Of a DNA stretch of 64,000 nucleotides, positions 45,996 to 59,509 are shown piece by piece. Numbering within the stretch: position 1 is the first letter of the stretch; every line of letters begins with the position of its first letter. The stretch spans positions 186,001-250,000 of the forward strand of contig JAVHNS010000015.1 in NCBI GenBank assembly GCA_036872755.1, given 5' to 3'. The stretch comes from Orbilia blumenaviensis. Lineage: Eukaryota; Ascomycota; Orbiliomycetes; Orbiliales; Orbiliaceae. A program made the translations under genes and the position numbers. Under the pieces are notes generated by a model that saw only the letters and a program-made list of their open reading frames with translations, searched no databases and was not told the origin of the DNA.

Positions 45996-48900
45996 CTGCC
46001 ACCGTCTTTCAGTTAACCGACATGCCTTCCACGATTTTACGACCTTGACGAACTTCCTTCCCCTTGTACGAGTATACGATTCGACGGGCTTCTAGATCAC
46101 AGCGAATATTTATCCCTTCTACTCTACGACTTTTTAGTGGCCCCGCCAAAGAATATATGTTTCTATGTACAATATTTCGGACCGCAATTACATACCCGGG
46201 CATGGTGTGCATCACTTTCTCACTCCTTCTCGAATCCGAAGAATCCGGTAATTCAATAATTAACACACATCCACTTCTCGATACCCATTCTCCAACAAAA
46301 TTTTTCAAAAGAAAAGCCCGTCTTTACTTTTTCTTTTCCTTGGACAAAATTTAACAGAATATACATATCTTCTTCCACCCGACGGCTTCCCGGGTGTCGC
46401 CGGCGGCCATGTCTCTGCCCTGAGGCACAGACATGCATGGTCTTCCGGAATTTACAACCTAATCGGGATATCCTAAAAGTGGTTCGTCGGCCAAAAAATA
46501 TCCACACCACAAAATTTACTCTTCACTCTATGGTTTAACGGCGTACAAAAGCCTTTCGAGCTCTTCCACTCGCTTCCCATCGACCTCCCTTGTCGCTTAC
46601 CGGTTATCATTTCCTATTTTTGGGAGTTTTTGATCCCTTTACGGTGTGCGACGGACTTTGCTCTCTTTTTTCCCTTTTTAACGCCTTGTAAAACGCATCG
46701 TGCAGCTCTTTTTTTTTTTTTTTGTTTATTTTTTATCGAAATGTGGATTCTTAACGGCGTTTGATGGGAGTTTGGTTTAATTTATTACCCCTCCGTTTTT
46801 GCTATATGAGTACCTTACGACTTCTCGAGTATATGCTACTTATATCATTTTGAGTGCGTTTAAGGCGTTACTGAGTCTGACAACTTTTCCTACTTTTTCT
46901 CTCCAACTTTTTTTTTTTTTTTTTTTTTTTGTTTTGGGAGGGTGGCAATCCAACTAGATACATTTGCAGCATACTTCGGATCAAAGGCTCGGATGTTATG
47001 GAGTCCCCCAAAGACGCAACCGAATCGCAAAAATTAAGAAAAACGCCATTCGGAACTGACAGAACCAATGAAAGAAAATGAATATTATCTCCCTCCTACG
47101 CTTTCTTTTCCAAGTCGTAAAAACTTTAAAGCCGCAATTTAGCCAACAAGTGTTACGTAGTTGCCATTGCTATCATTGATGACTTCAGCCTTGACTAGCC
47201 CCCTCTAGAACATCGAAGCCCCCCGCTTCCCCTCTATTTCGCTCTTGTTACTTCCCTAGGCGAAATATGACATGCATGTAGATAATGTCACGAAGGTGTT
47301 CCATTCAAATTGCGAAGACGTGGACTGCATCTGGAAGGTCGAAGCCCTAACGTCTCCAAAAAGCTTGGACCACGGATGGTCTTTGGATCGACAGGTCCGA
47401 CCCCGGCACCACCATCGCCTTGTAGACTATGCATCTCAAGCTATCTTGGAGATGCATTGGCTCTTAGCTTCTGTCTAGTGTTTACAGATTACTGGCAATG
47501 TTATAGCATGGTATTTTAGACGCCATGGGTCGTTAACTGAGAATATGTATTTTCTATTTTTGGTAGTCCCAGCCGTTGTAGTTTCCTTATATACTCGATA
47601 ACATCGAGAACTTATGCATATTAAGTCCTTTTTATCGACCACGTCGACATGGAGAGTTCTCGAACCGAGCTGGCCTGGTCGTATGTGTGTGTGTACTCCA
47701 TTTCTTAAAGATTCTGATTTACTCTTTACATATTTTTAATGGCCGGTAATCGTGATTATTGCTTATAAACGTATATGCACCGTTTGATCAACCGATATGG
47801 GGGGATGTGGAGATGTAACATTCGTAGGCGGTAAGTCTATCCGAGCAAGTCTACGGACTATATGGCTTCTCTTCTTTTTCTAGTCAATCGGCTGAGATGA
47901 CATCGCATAGGATTCATCGATTGTATCAACACCGTTGAAGGGTTCTAGAGAACAGATAGTATAAGCCGACAATATTGTATCCTTCTAGAGATGGGTGGCG
48001 TCTTATCGCCACATACATCCACACAAATCATAATCCCATCATGCACCTAAGCTTTTTGTTTAACGGTTATTGTGGATCCTGAAATAAACTCAAATACACT
48101 CTATTAACTGAGCCTCTTATTGAATCTATCCGCTTCGGATGTAAATAGTAAGATCGGGGTAGATATGTGTCGCTTATTCGGCGCACGGGAGGAAGCTACA
48201 CTCTTCTGCCTAGGGGGTTGTTCGTCGTGGACGGAGAGGGAAATTCGTACCCGCGGCTAAGCTAGCTAAACACACACCTCTTGTAGGCTATATCGATAAA
48301 AATTTCTCGAAGTCCCTTCTAGAAGGATAATTTTGATCAACTATCCGAATTTTGTCCGTATCCGAGAAAAAACGGTGGCTTCTATGGTCGTCTTCTCGAA
48401 GGTATTGGCAAAAAAAGCCACTTTATTGAGGGCTTACAATTAAGACATTTCGGGGGAAAAAATAGAATACAAGGCTTGAGCTCGTCGGCTTTTCCCTTCC
48501 TCTTTGGCGAAAAGGGTAATATCGCACTCGCCGCCGAGAAAGCCTCCCATCGAATGATTCTCAACACTTTGTGGTCTGCTGTTGTCTGTTGGAAAATTTT
48601 CGATTCCTTCTTTTGCCTCCCACTTTACTTTATTTTTTCCCTTGTTAACCTTTTCCCACTAGATTAGACGTGTGGCGGGCCATGTCCCCTTAGATCTGGG
48701 TTATGTACTCTGTGAGCTCCATGACAGGGCTTGGGAGTGAACCTGGCCATGCAGACGACATCATATCAGCAGAGGCATTTTGTTCAATGGGATTAGCCCT
48801 TCCCACGACCTGCAGCAAGGGTTCGGGTTTTCAAGGGAAAAGAAGGGAAAGTAAAAAAGTAAAGATTTTTTTTAATTAAATCCCAACTTGCAAGGCAAGC

Positions 48901-51760
48901 GCAAGTTCAGGATATTGACATCTGCACACCCTAGCTGATCGAGTAAGGACAAATTAGATGTCGCATCGTCGGGCCATGGCGCCAGCTTTGCGGCATATCG
49001 GAGAAAAAAAACAAGACAAAAGAAAAAGCTGGAAAAAAAGAAAAAGTAGTGCGAGACAGAAAAATCAAGATTCAAATCTCACCAGATTAAGATGGTAAAG
49101 CGTAAATTTTCAAGGTGGAAAATCCACTTGTGCACCTTGGTAAGTGTCACAATACCATGCAGAGTAGATCTTATACTCTATTAGAAACTGGTTTCGAAGT
49201 AAAAACGTATAAACCGGTCAAGATTTGAAGGGGAATAGGCTGTTATTGCCCATCCCTCCCTTTCCAGTTGAAATCTAAACTTAGAAGACACATTGCATAA
49301 GAAAACATTAATGGGGAAGGGTTTTTAGAGCCGCGTATAAGATCGTTTGCGGAATGTAGATATTCCGGTTAACGATGTGCTCCTCGCTTGGTTGTATCAA
49401 AGCGGAATTTTCCCTCTTCGGAGGTTGTCCAAGAAGTGAAGTTATAGCCTGTTCCTGCATCACAAACTGGACAACATCTTTTCGTTTGTTGGAATTTGGG
49501 GGTGCCCAACATCCAAACTATCCCCCCGTCACTTTATTTTCTCGGTGTTCTGGTTATTTATTTTGTGGGAAGCACGTTCGCCCTACTCCCCACCATATTA
49601 GATGCCCTGACCAATGTTTCTTTGAAGTCCGGATGCGTTCTAAGGGAAGCTAGGGGAAAGGCTAAAGCGCTCTCACATGAGCAAGAATATGCCGCATCTA
49701 CAGGCATCCATAAAATTATCTTGTTGACATGTTTTATATTGCAAAAGTCACAGTAACATTTATTTAAGTCGACTGAAATTTTGAACCCTAGTCCATTGAA
49801 ACCGTTGCGCTCTATATATGCCTGCATTTTATGGATAAATATAACGGTAAGCTCATATTCACTGTATATGGTGAAACTGACTAGTAGTTCGGTTCTCAGA
49901 TATGGCTAAAGTGGTTCTTTCGGTTTAGGCGGGACGAAACCTAGAACCTAGTAGACCTACTTGTAAGCAAGCTATGTTACGGATGCTAGGCCTTGTAAAA
50001 GATCTGTAAGCTGCGATTTCGGATATACCACGAGTAATGACCAAGCATGAGTAGCTAGGAGTTAGCGGCGTGGGGGGCTATCGTCGTTATCAATAATCCA
50101 CCCCATGTATGCCCGGATCATAAGTCATGCATACCCGCTATATGTTTGGATATATTTTATGGTTAGGGTGCCTGTGTCATCTATACTTTTTTCCCAAATT
50201 CGACGAGTATAGTTATGATCTTCTCTTATGATATCATCAGTTTTTGCTCGGTTAACTGCTTAAATGCTAGAGTTTAAAGTTTATTCGAAAACGGACAGCC
50301 TTCGCCATTTCTTGCCGTACGATTAGTCAGGACAAGGCCTTTCTATATTGGCTTCGTGGTTTCTAGGCTTTTGATCGTCATCAACTTTGCCTAAGCTGAT
50401 TCCTGCGGGTGGATTCTTAATTATTAAGCTTCTTTTGGCCCTTAGGGCTTGAGGGGCTATATTCGTGCGAGGTGGGCCTTGACAGCTTGTCAGAATATGG
50501 AATATGGTCATCTGCATATATATACTATCGGAAGGGATGGGCCGGATATAGATATGCAGCCAGCCATACCGCACGAAACGTACGAGGATGAAGATTATAG
50601 ATTAAACAATTTGCAACCTTCCCCGCGAACATTGGGCAGGGGCAGATCTTAAGTTAATTAACAATTGTCGGTTTTAGTTTCTATCTTTGGTCTTAGAAAA
50701 GCACACCCACGGCCGGTTGATATTGATATATATGTTAGGCTGCGTTATCAATTTATTAATATCAAGGTTTCTTTTTTCATTCCGCTAGTAGTATCGTAGA
50801 ACCCATATCCTCGAGGTCTTCTTATACCAGGTACCCCTCCTCTATTCGCAATGGGCTTCAAACCACACTCGCTTCCATCTAGCTACGATAAACTCAAACA
50901 AATTGATCAAGGGACAAGCGAGGCTCCACTCGCCTTTTTGTTATGACAGTCGTCTGATCTCATACGCCTCTAGGGCGGCGCCACGGTCCTCAAAAACCTT
51001 CTTCCGTCGACGCAAACGGAAAACCTTTTATCCATTGAATAGTTGTCTCATCCCCCGACCCTTATTGGATGGGGTAAAATAAACTATTTTAACCGTCACA
51101 AAAATTAAACATGATATAGCGTATTATCGTGAGACCTGGGGGAAAGGAAAACTGTATATTACAAACCCACAAAAACACGGCCCATGGACGCAACCGGTAG
51201 GCACCTACGAGCTCCCTACGCTATTCTCGCGATAAGAGTATCCAATAGGGTTTCTACCCAAGCGAGACAGAAGGAGTGTTACTACGCTGGTCAGGCGTTT
51301 GGTTCCAAAGGTTACTAAGCCTACTATGATCCCAACCCATTTCTCGCAAGCCAAATGCTTATTTATGACAAGCTTCTGACTTATGGAAGGGGGAAAAAAT
51401 TTATATCTTGAGATCGTTTTGATCTGAACTGTCTACAATTGGCTTCGGTACCGCCGGACTGGTTGAAACATGCCAGAAGTTTGAGGAGAGACGAAACTTG
51501 TGTCGTCTTCCACATACTTGCTGGACCCAGCTGGATCACATGTAGGCGGGCGAGCCTATATGACTCTCGATAGTTCTACTGTCTACCTCTGATTGGCCAA
51601 TTGGTTTATTGAATGCTGTAAACCGAGAGGGACGGCCCCGTAGTTTCAGAGCTTCCTTATCACGGTTAAACCCTCCTTCCGGCTAAGAAGATAAGTTGTA
51701 GACACACATAGCTCGAAAGTTTCGCGCGCGTGTGTGTAGTAGAATCATGCCACTGTGGGT
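45996..51760. other. Gene desert of 5.8 kb
   Basis: No frame with recognisable protein character was found on either strand. The first part is probably the 3' UTR of the RGS gene. Homopolymer T runs occur at about 46709-46723 and at 46908-46930 (23 nt). The rest is AT-rich and unstructured to the eye, with no transposase, tRNA or tandem array noticed. Confidence 0.5.
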
Positions 51761-52561
51761 TCATTCGATCTCGGCTTGTCTTGCTTTCTTCTTCCTCTTT
51801 ACAACAGTCTTTGCTACTACCGTCGTCGTCGTCGTCGATGTCGACGCTATCGGTGGCGTACTCGGTCCAGCTGCTTCCGATCCGTGGGGTACTTTTTGAT
51901 GTTCCAATTGCCGCTCGATGCGTGACACCATCGTCGTCGTCGATGACGAGGGTTCAGGAACTTTACCATTACCACTGCTTTCCGTTCCCCCTGTAGCTTT
52001 AGCCACTACCGCTTCTTCTTCTTCCTCCTTCGAGCCCGCAGCAGAACCCCCCACGCTCCCCTTCCCACCAACAACCCCCACCATCCTCGCTGCTAAACCC
52101 TTATCCCTCTCCCTTTCCTCCTCCCACCTTCTCTTCAACCGCTCATAATTCGCAGCTTTAACTTTTCTAACTTCCTCAGCTTTGACTTTCATTCTGTCAA
52201 CTGTCTGTCGCTGCTGTATCATCAATTGCTTCAACCGCGCAGCTTTTGCAGTATATGTGGGTAGCAGCTCCATTGTTGGAGCTACGGCGTTATAGCCTCT
52301 TATATCCGCCAATGCCCTAGAGGTGGCATGGTAGGAGTGAATTAGTGTAGTTTGGGTTGTTCTATAATATCATAAGTTAGGATATATCAATATTGTCACG
52401 TTGGAATAGATAGGTCTACTAGTGACGTACTCCAGTTCTTCTAGCTGTGCTGTAAGTTTTGCGAGGTATGCTGCTACTTCGGAGTAGACCGACGTGAGGG
52501 TTTCAAGGTCCGCTGAAAGCGGTGCAGGCGGCTCATCAGGTCGTGACGATGATGATGCCAT
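51761..52561 (-). CDS. Small coiled-coil protein, possibly BLOC-1-subunit-like
   Basis: Two exons, 52561-52431 and 52361-51761, encode 243 aa; the intron is 69 bp with a GTACGT donor. The joined protein reads LTSVYSEVAAYLAKLTAQL, then ELETTQTTLIHSYHATSRAL, then GYNAVAPTMELLPTYTAKAA and helices with many Lys and Glu. The pattern of a VYS-start helix, a loop and a PTM...L helix faintly recalls fungal Snapin-like (SNN1) subunits of the BLOC-1 endosomal complex, but this rests on memory of a weakly conserved family. The C-terminal third is low complexity (Glu run, Ser/Thr runs) and ends in a basic KRKKK tail. It lies 456 bp downstream of the TCP11 gene on the same strand. Confidence 0.75.
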
Positions 52562-53017
52562 CGTTTCAGGTCTAGTAGAGGTCGATGAAGGGGTGGTTAC
52601 GGTATGATATAAACAGCTCAGGATGCAAGATTTAAGCTTAAATTGGTGACACTTTGTTGTATATTGCGAATCAACACAACGTTTTTCATCACATAAGGCG
52701 TCTACGAATTCGTTCATGTAAAAGTAGTCAAAGAATAGCAGCGTTTGCTGCAGGAATAATAGTGACTGAATTTCAAAGCGATCCGTAATGGTAATAACAA
52801 GAAAAAGCAACAGTGAGGCATAACTTCAATCAGGACGAACGGTGGGTAAAGCAAGGGGATAATAATCCAACCATTCCTCCGAAGCTTACTGAGAAAAAGA
52901 GAAGACTCCAATCCAAAGATATCCTACCCATTCCAAAAAATCAAAAAAAGGTCACCAAACCCCAAAACAAGTCCCCAAAAGACTCCTCCCGTCAAACAAA
53001 AAAAACGCCATAGTATT
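52562..53017. other. Intergenic region
   Basis: This is a spacer between two minus-strand genes. An A-rich plus-strand tract at 52930-53010 probably corresponds to the 3' UTR of the TCP11 gene. No gene is seen. Confidence 0.45.
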
Positions 53018-55931
53018 CTAATCCTCCTGCGCCATAGCCTCGCCGACGATCTCTTCGTACCATTTCCAATAGCACTCTCTGTTGACAGCGGCTAACATCA
53101 AGACACCATCTACGATTCCTGCGATCTCGGCAACTTGCTCGGCCATTCCGAAGCTAGTGAGCGTTTCTACAGCTCCGCTAGCAAGTCTCACCTTATCCTT
53201 CGGCGTTTGTGCGTTCAGCCTCGCAAGTACAAAACCCTTGAGCCTTGCAAGCATAACCTTTACCACAGGATCAGCGAGCAAGCCCGAGGTGTCTCCCATC
53301 CTCGCGTTTTCGACATTTCCGAACAGACGTCTGACAGCAGGGCGAATGTGCCCCACTTGGCTCTCGGTAATGTTCGTTCCCAAGTCCTCCTTAAGGAATG
53401 TTACTAAGGCATCCGCTTTGGCGTCGGGGTTGAGACGCGGGTTTTTCATTAACTCCGCAGTCTTTTCCCTAGCGCCCTTCCACGCAGTTCGAGCATCCTT
53501 CCTCAAGAGGCTCTTGATTGTCAAGAGCATAGCGGAGCTGACGACAACAGTATTGACCTCTTTGTACAAATTGACCACGCGCTCACCATCCATGTGAAAC
53601 GTCTCAGGAAATATAACACTGCTCAGCGGGTCTAAATGAATCAAGAGGGAAACGTATCCTTGATTCACAAGAGAGAAAACACTTGGTTGCTGGCGGGGGT
53701 GGTTCACATTTTCGGTATCGCGAGAGGCTAGTTCTGCAAGTCGCTCCGAGACAGTGGTGTTAAGCCACGTCTTAGTGCGAGAGAGATCGAACCTGCCGCC
53801 TGCGAGATCCTCAGTGAACATATGTTGTTCATATTGGGTTGCATGAGGAATGATATGCGGTGCAGCGGTCATAAGCTGGTAGTTGGCGTGATCGAGCTGC
53901 ATAAGTTCAAGGAAATCGAGAAGCTTCTCAAGACGAGATATGTAGTCCTGGTCTGGCGAGACATCATTGACAAGAGCTTGACAAGCTTCATCACGTGCAG
54001 GGGAACAGAGCTTAGGAATAAGCGAGTAAATGAAACCGAAGAATGGGACGTGGTCGTAAGTCTTCGCACGGCATTGCTGAGTGATCAAATCGATGTCAAT
54101 AGAATTGGAAATGATTTGGTAGACAGAAGAACCGGCGGGAACGAGGCGGAGGAGTTTCTAAAACTGCATGTTAGACAATGAAGTGGGGGGCAAAATGTAT
54201 GGAGGTACATACCTGTCGCACGGTCTCGGCCATAGATGGGATCCACTTCTCAAACTCGCCTTCGGCGATGTCTTCGCGCATGAGATCGTAGAATGCCTTC
54301 TTGGCCTGGTATTCCACCGTTTGTTCAATCTGGTCCTTAGTACGTTCCTTGAATCGGAAGCCACGATCGAGAAGGAGTTCATGTGCAATCTGGCGGTTTG
54401 TCAACTTGAACTTGCTTTCATCATCGAAGGCGGTCTGGTAGGACAGCGCAGAGTCTTCATCCGCCTTTGAGCCATCCTCTACTTGCTGCATAGCAGCCTG
54501 GATACCTAGGCTCTGCGTAGTCTGATTGGCAGACGTAGTTTCAGACGCAACGGCACGCGGCTTTCTATCCGCCTGCTTGCGATGCAACTTGCGCCTTGCT
54601 TTTTGTACAGCTTTCTTAAGCATTTCTGTGGCTTTCTTTCCTCCGATAGCCTTCATCCTACTGAGAATCATCATTTGGTTTTCCTGGATGCTCTCCTTGA
54701 ACTCGGCAGCAACTTGGGGTTCGGAGTCGTCTTTAACCTTCTGCCAGAGGAGATCAAGCTCAACGAACTGGTTGACCATCCCGTTGAGGAGTTCAAGCTG
54801 ATCTCGTTCTTTCCAGGCATTGAACGCGATGGAGAATGGTTGATACGCGTCAATAAAGGCCTGTCGGCGCCGAGGCGCTCCGAGATGACCGTTGTTAGCG
54901 CTTGTGCTGAGTATCCATGATTCAAAGGCACAAAGGAGATCGCGACTTTGGACAATAAGAGCCTTTTCATTCTCCCCATCATTAGATAGAACAGCAGCAG
55001 GATGTCCCAGGATGAGGTATGCGCTGAGGAAGGTTCGGCAGGCCTTTGTGAGGTTAGATGCTTCATCGGAGTCCTCTAAAACACCACCCAGTTGTAGGAT
55101 ATTACCGGTTGCCTTAGCCAACTCGGGGTTTTGAATAGCAGCAGTTGCCATCTCGAATGGCATGGTACCAAAAGTTTCCAGGGTAATGCCTTGGCGAACG
55201 AAGCTCGAGACGATCTCAGAGTTCCGGTGAGCCATCCAACTCCTTTGAATACGGCGAGCAGCGGAATCGCGGACCTCTTCGGCCGTAGGTTGACGTTTTG
55301 GTGGGGAGGCGGTGCCGGTACCGTCCCTAGCGGCCTTCCGGAGAGGTTCGACAACTTCGCTGATCTCGGAAGGGTTCTTGAGAGAAGCAGAGCTACCTCG
55401 AGGGCGACGATTCTGCCGGGCCCTAAGTAGCTCTAGACGTCTCTCCTCTGCAGCATTCAACTTGTCTTGGACACCATCCTTGATTGCCTGTATTTCACTC
55501 TCTCGCTTCAAGCGAACACCTTCAGCGATAGCCTTGGCTTTAGCGACTTCGCTGGCGCATGCTGCAGCAGTTTTGGCAAGTTGAGCTTCCCTAGCTTCCT
55601 TTGCAGCGCGAAGGGAGTCGTTGATCGCTTGTAGACGCGCCGAAATAACCTGGTGAGAGCCATGGTTGACTCGCGAACGGACCTTCTCGGCGTGCAGGGC
55701 CTGTGCAGCGAGTCGAGATTTTCGGGACTCAAGGAATTTGAGGCGGCGAGAGTGGGCACGCTCGGTGGGGTGGACGTACCCCGGGCCTGTGGAAGAATTT
55801 GAGGACGATCTACGTCTCTGAGCAGGCTTCTTTGGCTTGTAGAAGCGGGCAGCGATATGTGGAGGCATTTTGAGGAGAACGGAGTCGTCCTCCTCGGAAT
55901 GGAAGGTTGGACGGTCGAGTATGTCGGCCAT
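53018..55931 (-). CDS. TCP11/SOK1-family protein
   Basis: Two exons, 55931-54213 and 54157-53018, encode 952 aa. The T-complex-11 domain covers roughly the last 600 residues, with family landmarks such as FLSAYLILGHPAAVL, AFIDAYQPFSIAFNAWKER, LLDFLELMQLDHANYQL and MLLTIKSLLRKDA. Yeast Sok1 of this family suppresses loss of protein kinase A, and mammalian TCP11 acts in cAMP signalling in sperm. The N terminus is Ser/Arg-rich, then a long coiled coil (about residues 60-190), then an IQ-like motif (AARRIQRSWMAHR). The 55-bp intron has two candidate acceptors six bases apart; only the downstream one (TTTTAG) keeps the frame open. Confidence 0.92.
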
Positions 55932-58555
55932 GGTTTAAAAGTTCGGTAGCGAGGGGAGGTTTGAAACAGCTCAACGTCGGCGAAACTTGAAGATGGGATG
56001 GTATTTAGATTCTTTACGTTGGCGAGTCCGCAGAGAAGCCGTTGATTCCATAGACCGATAAGAGTGGAAATGATTTGTAAGGGAGAGAGGGAGGGAAGGA
56101 GCCAGGGAGGTTGGGTTTGGGGTATCGTGAAGGTGTTCCGGGTAGGGAGAAGTGGGAGGGAATGGCGATGAGGTAAGCCGGAAACAGGTAGAAAAGATGG
56201 AATGAAACCAGAAAACCTGCGACAAGGCCCGGATTGTTGGTAGCCTGTGACCCTGTGAAGTGCCCCGTGACTGGCTAAAATAGCAACATCGACATTTGTA
56301 TGAGCACAGCACCACTAACTATAGTATGGATTGGATCAGATCGAATCGGATTGGATTGGATCGATGGCGATGAGGCTGGTGACCAGACCTCTGATTGGCT
56401 GGATCTGATGGTTGAGTGATGATGGTGATGACGACGATGCAATGATGCTGGTGATGATGGATGGATGGATTGTCGATGACAAAGATTCGAACTGAGTTAC
56501 GTGACTGAATTAATCAAGCCTTCCATCCTTCGTTCCTTTCCATCAATCGAACCGAATCAATCGAATCCATGAACCTGGTCTTTTTTCTCTTTTTCTAGCT
56601 GTGGCTGATATCGACAAACACCTGGAACCATCCATCTGGATCCGTCGCCAGTGCTGTCCGATCGAGCTCCGACAAATGTCAACGGCCAAGCCAACGTTAA
56701 TTTAGCACCAAAGGCACTATCTATGCATATGTTTGATATGCTAGTCAGCATCATCAGCATCATCCGCGCCATCATCAATAACGGCATCAGAATCATCATC
56801 ATCATCATCGACCACAACTGATGCCACTAAACTGGGACTAAACTCCGTACGCGCGATGCAATGCCACGGAATGCAACACTCGGTTCTGCCATAAGTCTTA
56901 GTTAGTATGCATGATACTACTGCATTCCCTGATGAAACGGGAGCCCAAAGCCAGGCCAGGCCACCCCGGCTGCTGTCCGATATCAAAGCTGAAACCAGGC
57001 GGAATTTGGACATGACTAGATGACTGTTTAGCTATTCGAGGCTACTACCTACCCGGGTACCGAAATACTTGGATACTATGTACCTAGGCTATTCGGCATG
57101 ATATCCACGTAACCTCGTCTGATCCGGAATGTTGTTGAGGGGGGCTATGAATTATGGATATCTCGGCTGATGGGTAGAGAATTTGAGGCGTCATTAACAT
57201 CCCTCACTAGCCACAGCCGACATCGTCCAGCAGCTTCGCCAGACCGGAGTAGTACGCTGGTATACTAACAATACGTTAATACTACTCCCTGCAAATCAAA
57301 AAACCCAGGCCAGATCTAGACGAGACGATGTGATCCATTCGGCATCCATTCCAAATCTCGATTATGGGGATTCCCGTCTAGCTGCAGGACCTCTCTCCAC
57401 GAACGACAGGTCAACCCGACGGCATCCCCTCAATTGCGTAGGTCCTATCAGAAAGACGTCTAGTCTTCCATCGATGGCTTTTCTATCTTGCATACCGTGA
57501 TACACGGCAGCATCAGCAATTGCAATTCGCTTGATTGTGATCGTAAGCATGGATATCATCGAAAGCTGGGCCAGCTGGACCTCCGAGTGGATTGATTGAT
57601 TGTTCTTTCCCCTCTTCATGTCCAGATGTCCCACAGAAATCCCACCACCTCATCCTCATTGACCATTGACATAAGATTATCGTCACCGATCCCGCTATTA
57701 CCCCATCTTGAAGTCAAAAACACCCAAAATATGGACATGTCGAGGATGTCAAGGAATTTTTTCAATCGATGGCCGTTCTGGCAGCCTGTGGTTGGTCAAA
57801 CTTGGCCTCTCCATGTGGACAGCACATCTTGCAGCAGCACGAACTGCCTATTATAATTCCAGCCTCTCACATCGCCAGCATCCCACCGCAAGCCTGGTCT
57901 CCACTTCGTTTTCGAGGCCATCCCCCTTCCAACCCTTCTGAACCGCTTTGCCTTAAACCTTCCACCCGTGCGTGTGCAAAGCGCTCTCCAAGATGCAAAA
58001 ACATGCAAAAAAAGTTGGAAAATCCGCCTGCAAGACGCTCAGAACGTTACGGTGCAGCCAAGCCAACCCCTGATTGGGTCTGTGAGACAGCTGCTTGGCC
58101 CCCCAGCCAGCATATCCACGCAGCTTCAAGCTTCCCCCCGTCTGTTTCCGTGATGATAATGTGACAGTAAACTGCTGGAAACGGCGGATATTTGTGACAC
58201 TCCTGCAAATGGCATGTAAACACGACACTGCAGGAGAGAGTTCTTTCACTGCCAGCCTTTTTTGCCGTTTGGTCGGGATGCTAGACGGCAATGGATAGAT
58301 TTCTTCTTCTACGGAAAGAACAGGGCGAAGCATATAATCCGCACCGAATCTTTCATTTTCGAGACCGTCTCGTTTAGAGCAAGATCTGTCTGCTAAAGCA
58401 CATTCTCCTCTCCTACAGGGATATCAAAGCAAGTGATTGATTCCGAGCTCCTTTTTTTTCTGGCTCTAGGAACAACAGATTATATAAGAGCATGGTAAAC
58501 GAAGAATATTATTAGTTGGATGGCATAAAGACAAAGACAGGAATGGTTAGCAAAG
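55932..58555. other. Intergenic region with simple repeats
   Basis: Holds the TCP11 promoter side, a GGATTGGAT-type repeat (56328-56365), a GATGATG-rich tract (56417-56471) and a CATCAT-rich tract (56743-56818). Frames at 57596-58164 are open by chance and have no recognisable character. Confidence 0.5.
56417..56471 (+). repeat. ATG/GAT-rich microsatellite
   Basis: Imperfect GATGATGGT/GATGGATGG repeats. A complementary CATCAT-rich tract lies at 56743-56818, so the two could pair as an imperfect inverted repeat. Confidence 0.7.
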
Positions 58556-59509
58556 ATGCTGGGCTTAATCCGCAGAAGTTTGTCCGACATGTTCTTCTCT
58601 TCGGCTATAAAGTCCGACCTCCCCCCCAACGAACAGCCAGACGAATATAGAGATCTCGATTTCGATATCTACGAATACGACGAGAAGCAAGATCTAGAGT
58701 CAAGATACGATTCTATCAAGAGGAAACCGTCTACTACCAATCCCCTCAACTTTGATTCGTACGACTGGGCCTTCTCCTTTCGCGAATCAGGCAAATCAGA
58801 ACAAAGGGTCATCCTTGAGGTCTCCGTCGAGCGAAGACCCAAAGAACCTATCACGCACTCCTACGAAACCTGCTGCCTTCCCGTAACTCCTCCTATCTCT
58901 CCAAATCATACCGGCTCAATGACTCTCCTCAGAGGCAGCAGCACTACTAGTGCCCAACACAAGAAACCTACCTTTACCGAAACACAAGACATGATATCCG
59001 AGGAAGAACAAAACCTGATCATGGCAGCTATCATTGCTTCGCAGTGCGATGACTTTGAGCGTCAGATCCCTCGTCATGTCCGCGATGAGATGGAACACGC
59101 TGCTTATATTGCTGCTTTGGAAGAATCAAAAGAATTCGCCAAAGCATCTGAACAGCGATCCTCACCTCCCCCTACACCCGTCCCCGTCGTCGCGACGCCA
59201 CCTGCAACACCCATGAGATCGACGACCTTCACTGCTACCGCTCCCTCGCGTGGATTCCGAGCCCAGGATCCACCAACACCCACATCGCCTCCAGTCAGAA
59301 GGCCTCTAGCTCGGAGTCAAACTGACATCCCATGGACGAGCTCACGAGGTGAACAGGTTGAAGGGGAAAGCGAAAAACAGGCGAGATTTAGGGAACTCCT
59401 ACAATTCCACGCTGTCGCTGCCGCATCCATCGCGAATGCATCGGCCAGGACCGGTGTTTCGAACATTTCAGGTAACGAGGATGCGACCGATTACGACTGG
59501 GTTGGCTAA
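58556..59509 (+). CDS. Unrecognised protein with two UIM-like motifs
   Basis: An intronless gene of 317 aa with no named family recognised. The visible features are two segments matching the ubiquitin-interacting motif pattern (acidic start, hydrophobic-x-x-Ala-x-x-x-Ser). They are EEEQNLIMAAIIASQCDDFE at about 149-168 and MEHAAYIAALEESKEFAKAS at about 179-198. The rest is disordered: a Pro/Thr-rich region with TPPxTP repeats (about 203-250) and a Ser/Thr-rich region before the motifs. The N terminus (MLGLIRRSLSDMFF) is an amphipathic-looking stretch. Two UIMs on a disordered scaffold would suit a ubiquitin-binding adaptor in endocytosis or proteasomal sorting; this is inference. The 3' flank is T-rich. 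Confidence 0.8.
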   Translation: MLGLIRRSLSDMFFSSAIKSDLPPNEQPDEYRDLDFDIYEYDEKQDLESRYDSIKRKPSTTNPLNFDSYDWAFSFRESGKSEQRVILEVSVERRPKEPITHSYETCCLPVTPPISPNHTGSMTLLRGSSTTSAQHKKPTFTETQDMISEEEQNLIMAAIIASQCDDFERQIPRHVRDEMEHAAYIAALEESKEFAKASEQRSSPPPTPVPVVATPPATPMRSTTFTATAPSRGFRAQDPPTPTSPPVRRPLARSQTDIPWTSSRGEQVEGESEKQARFRELLQFHAVAAASIANASARTGVSNISGNEDATDYDWVG

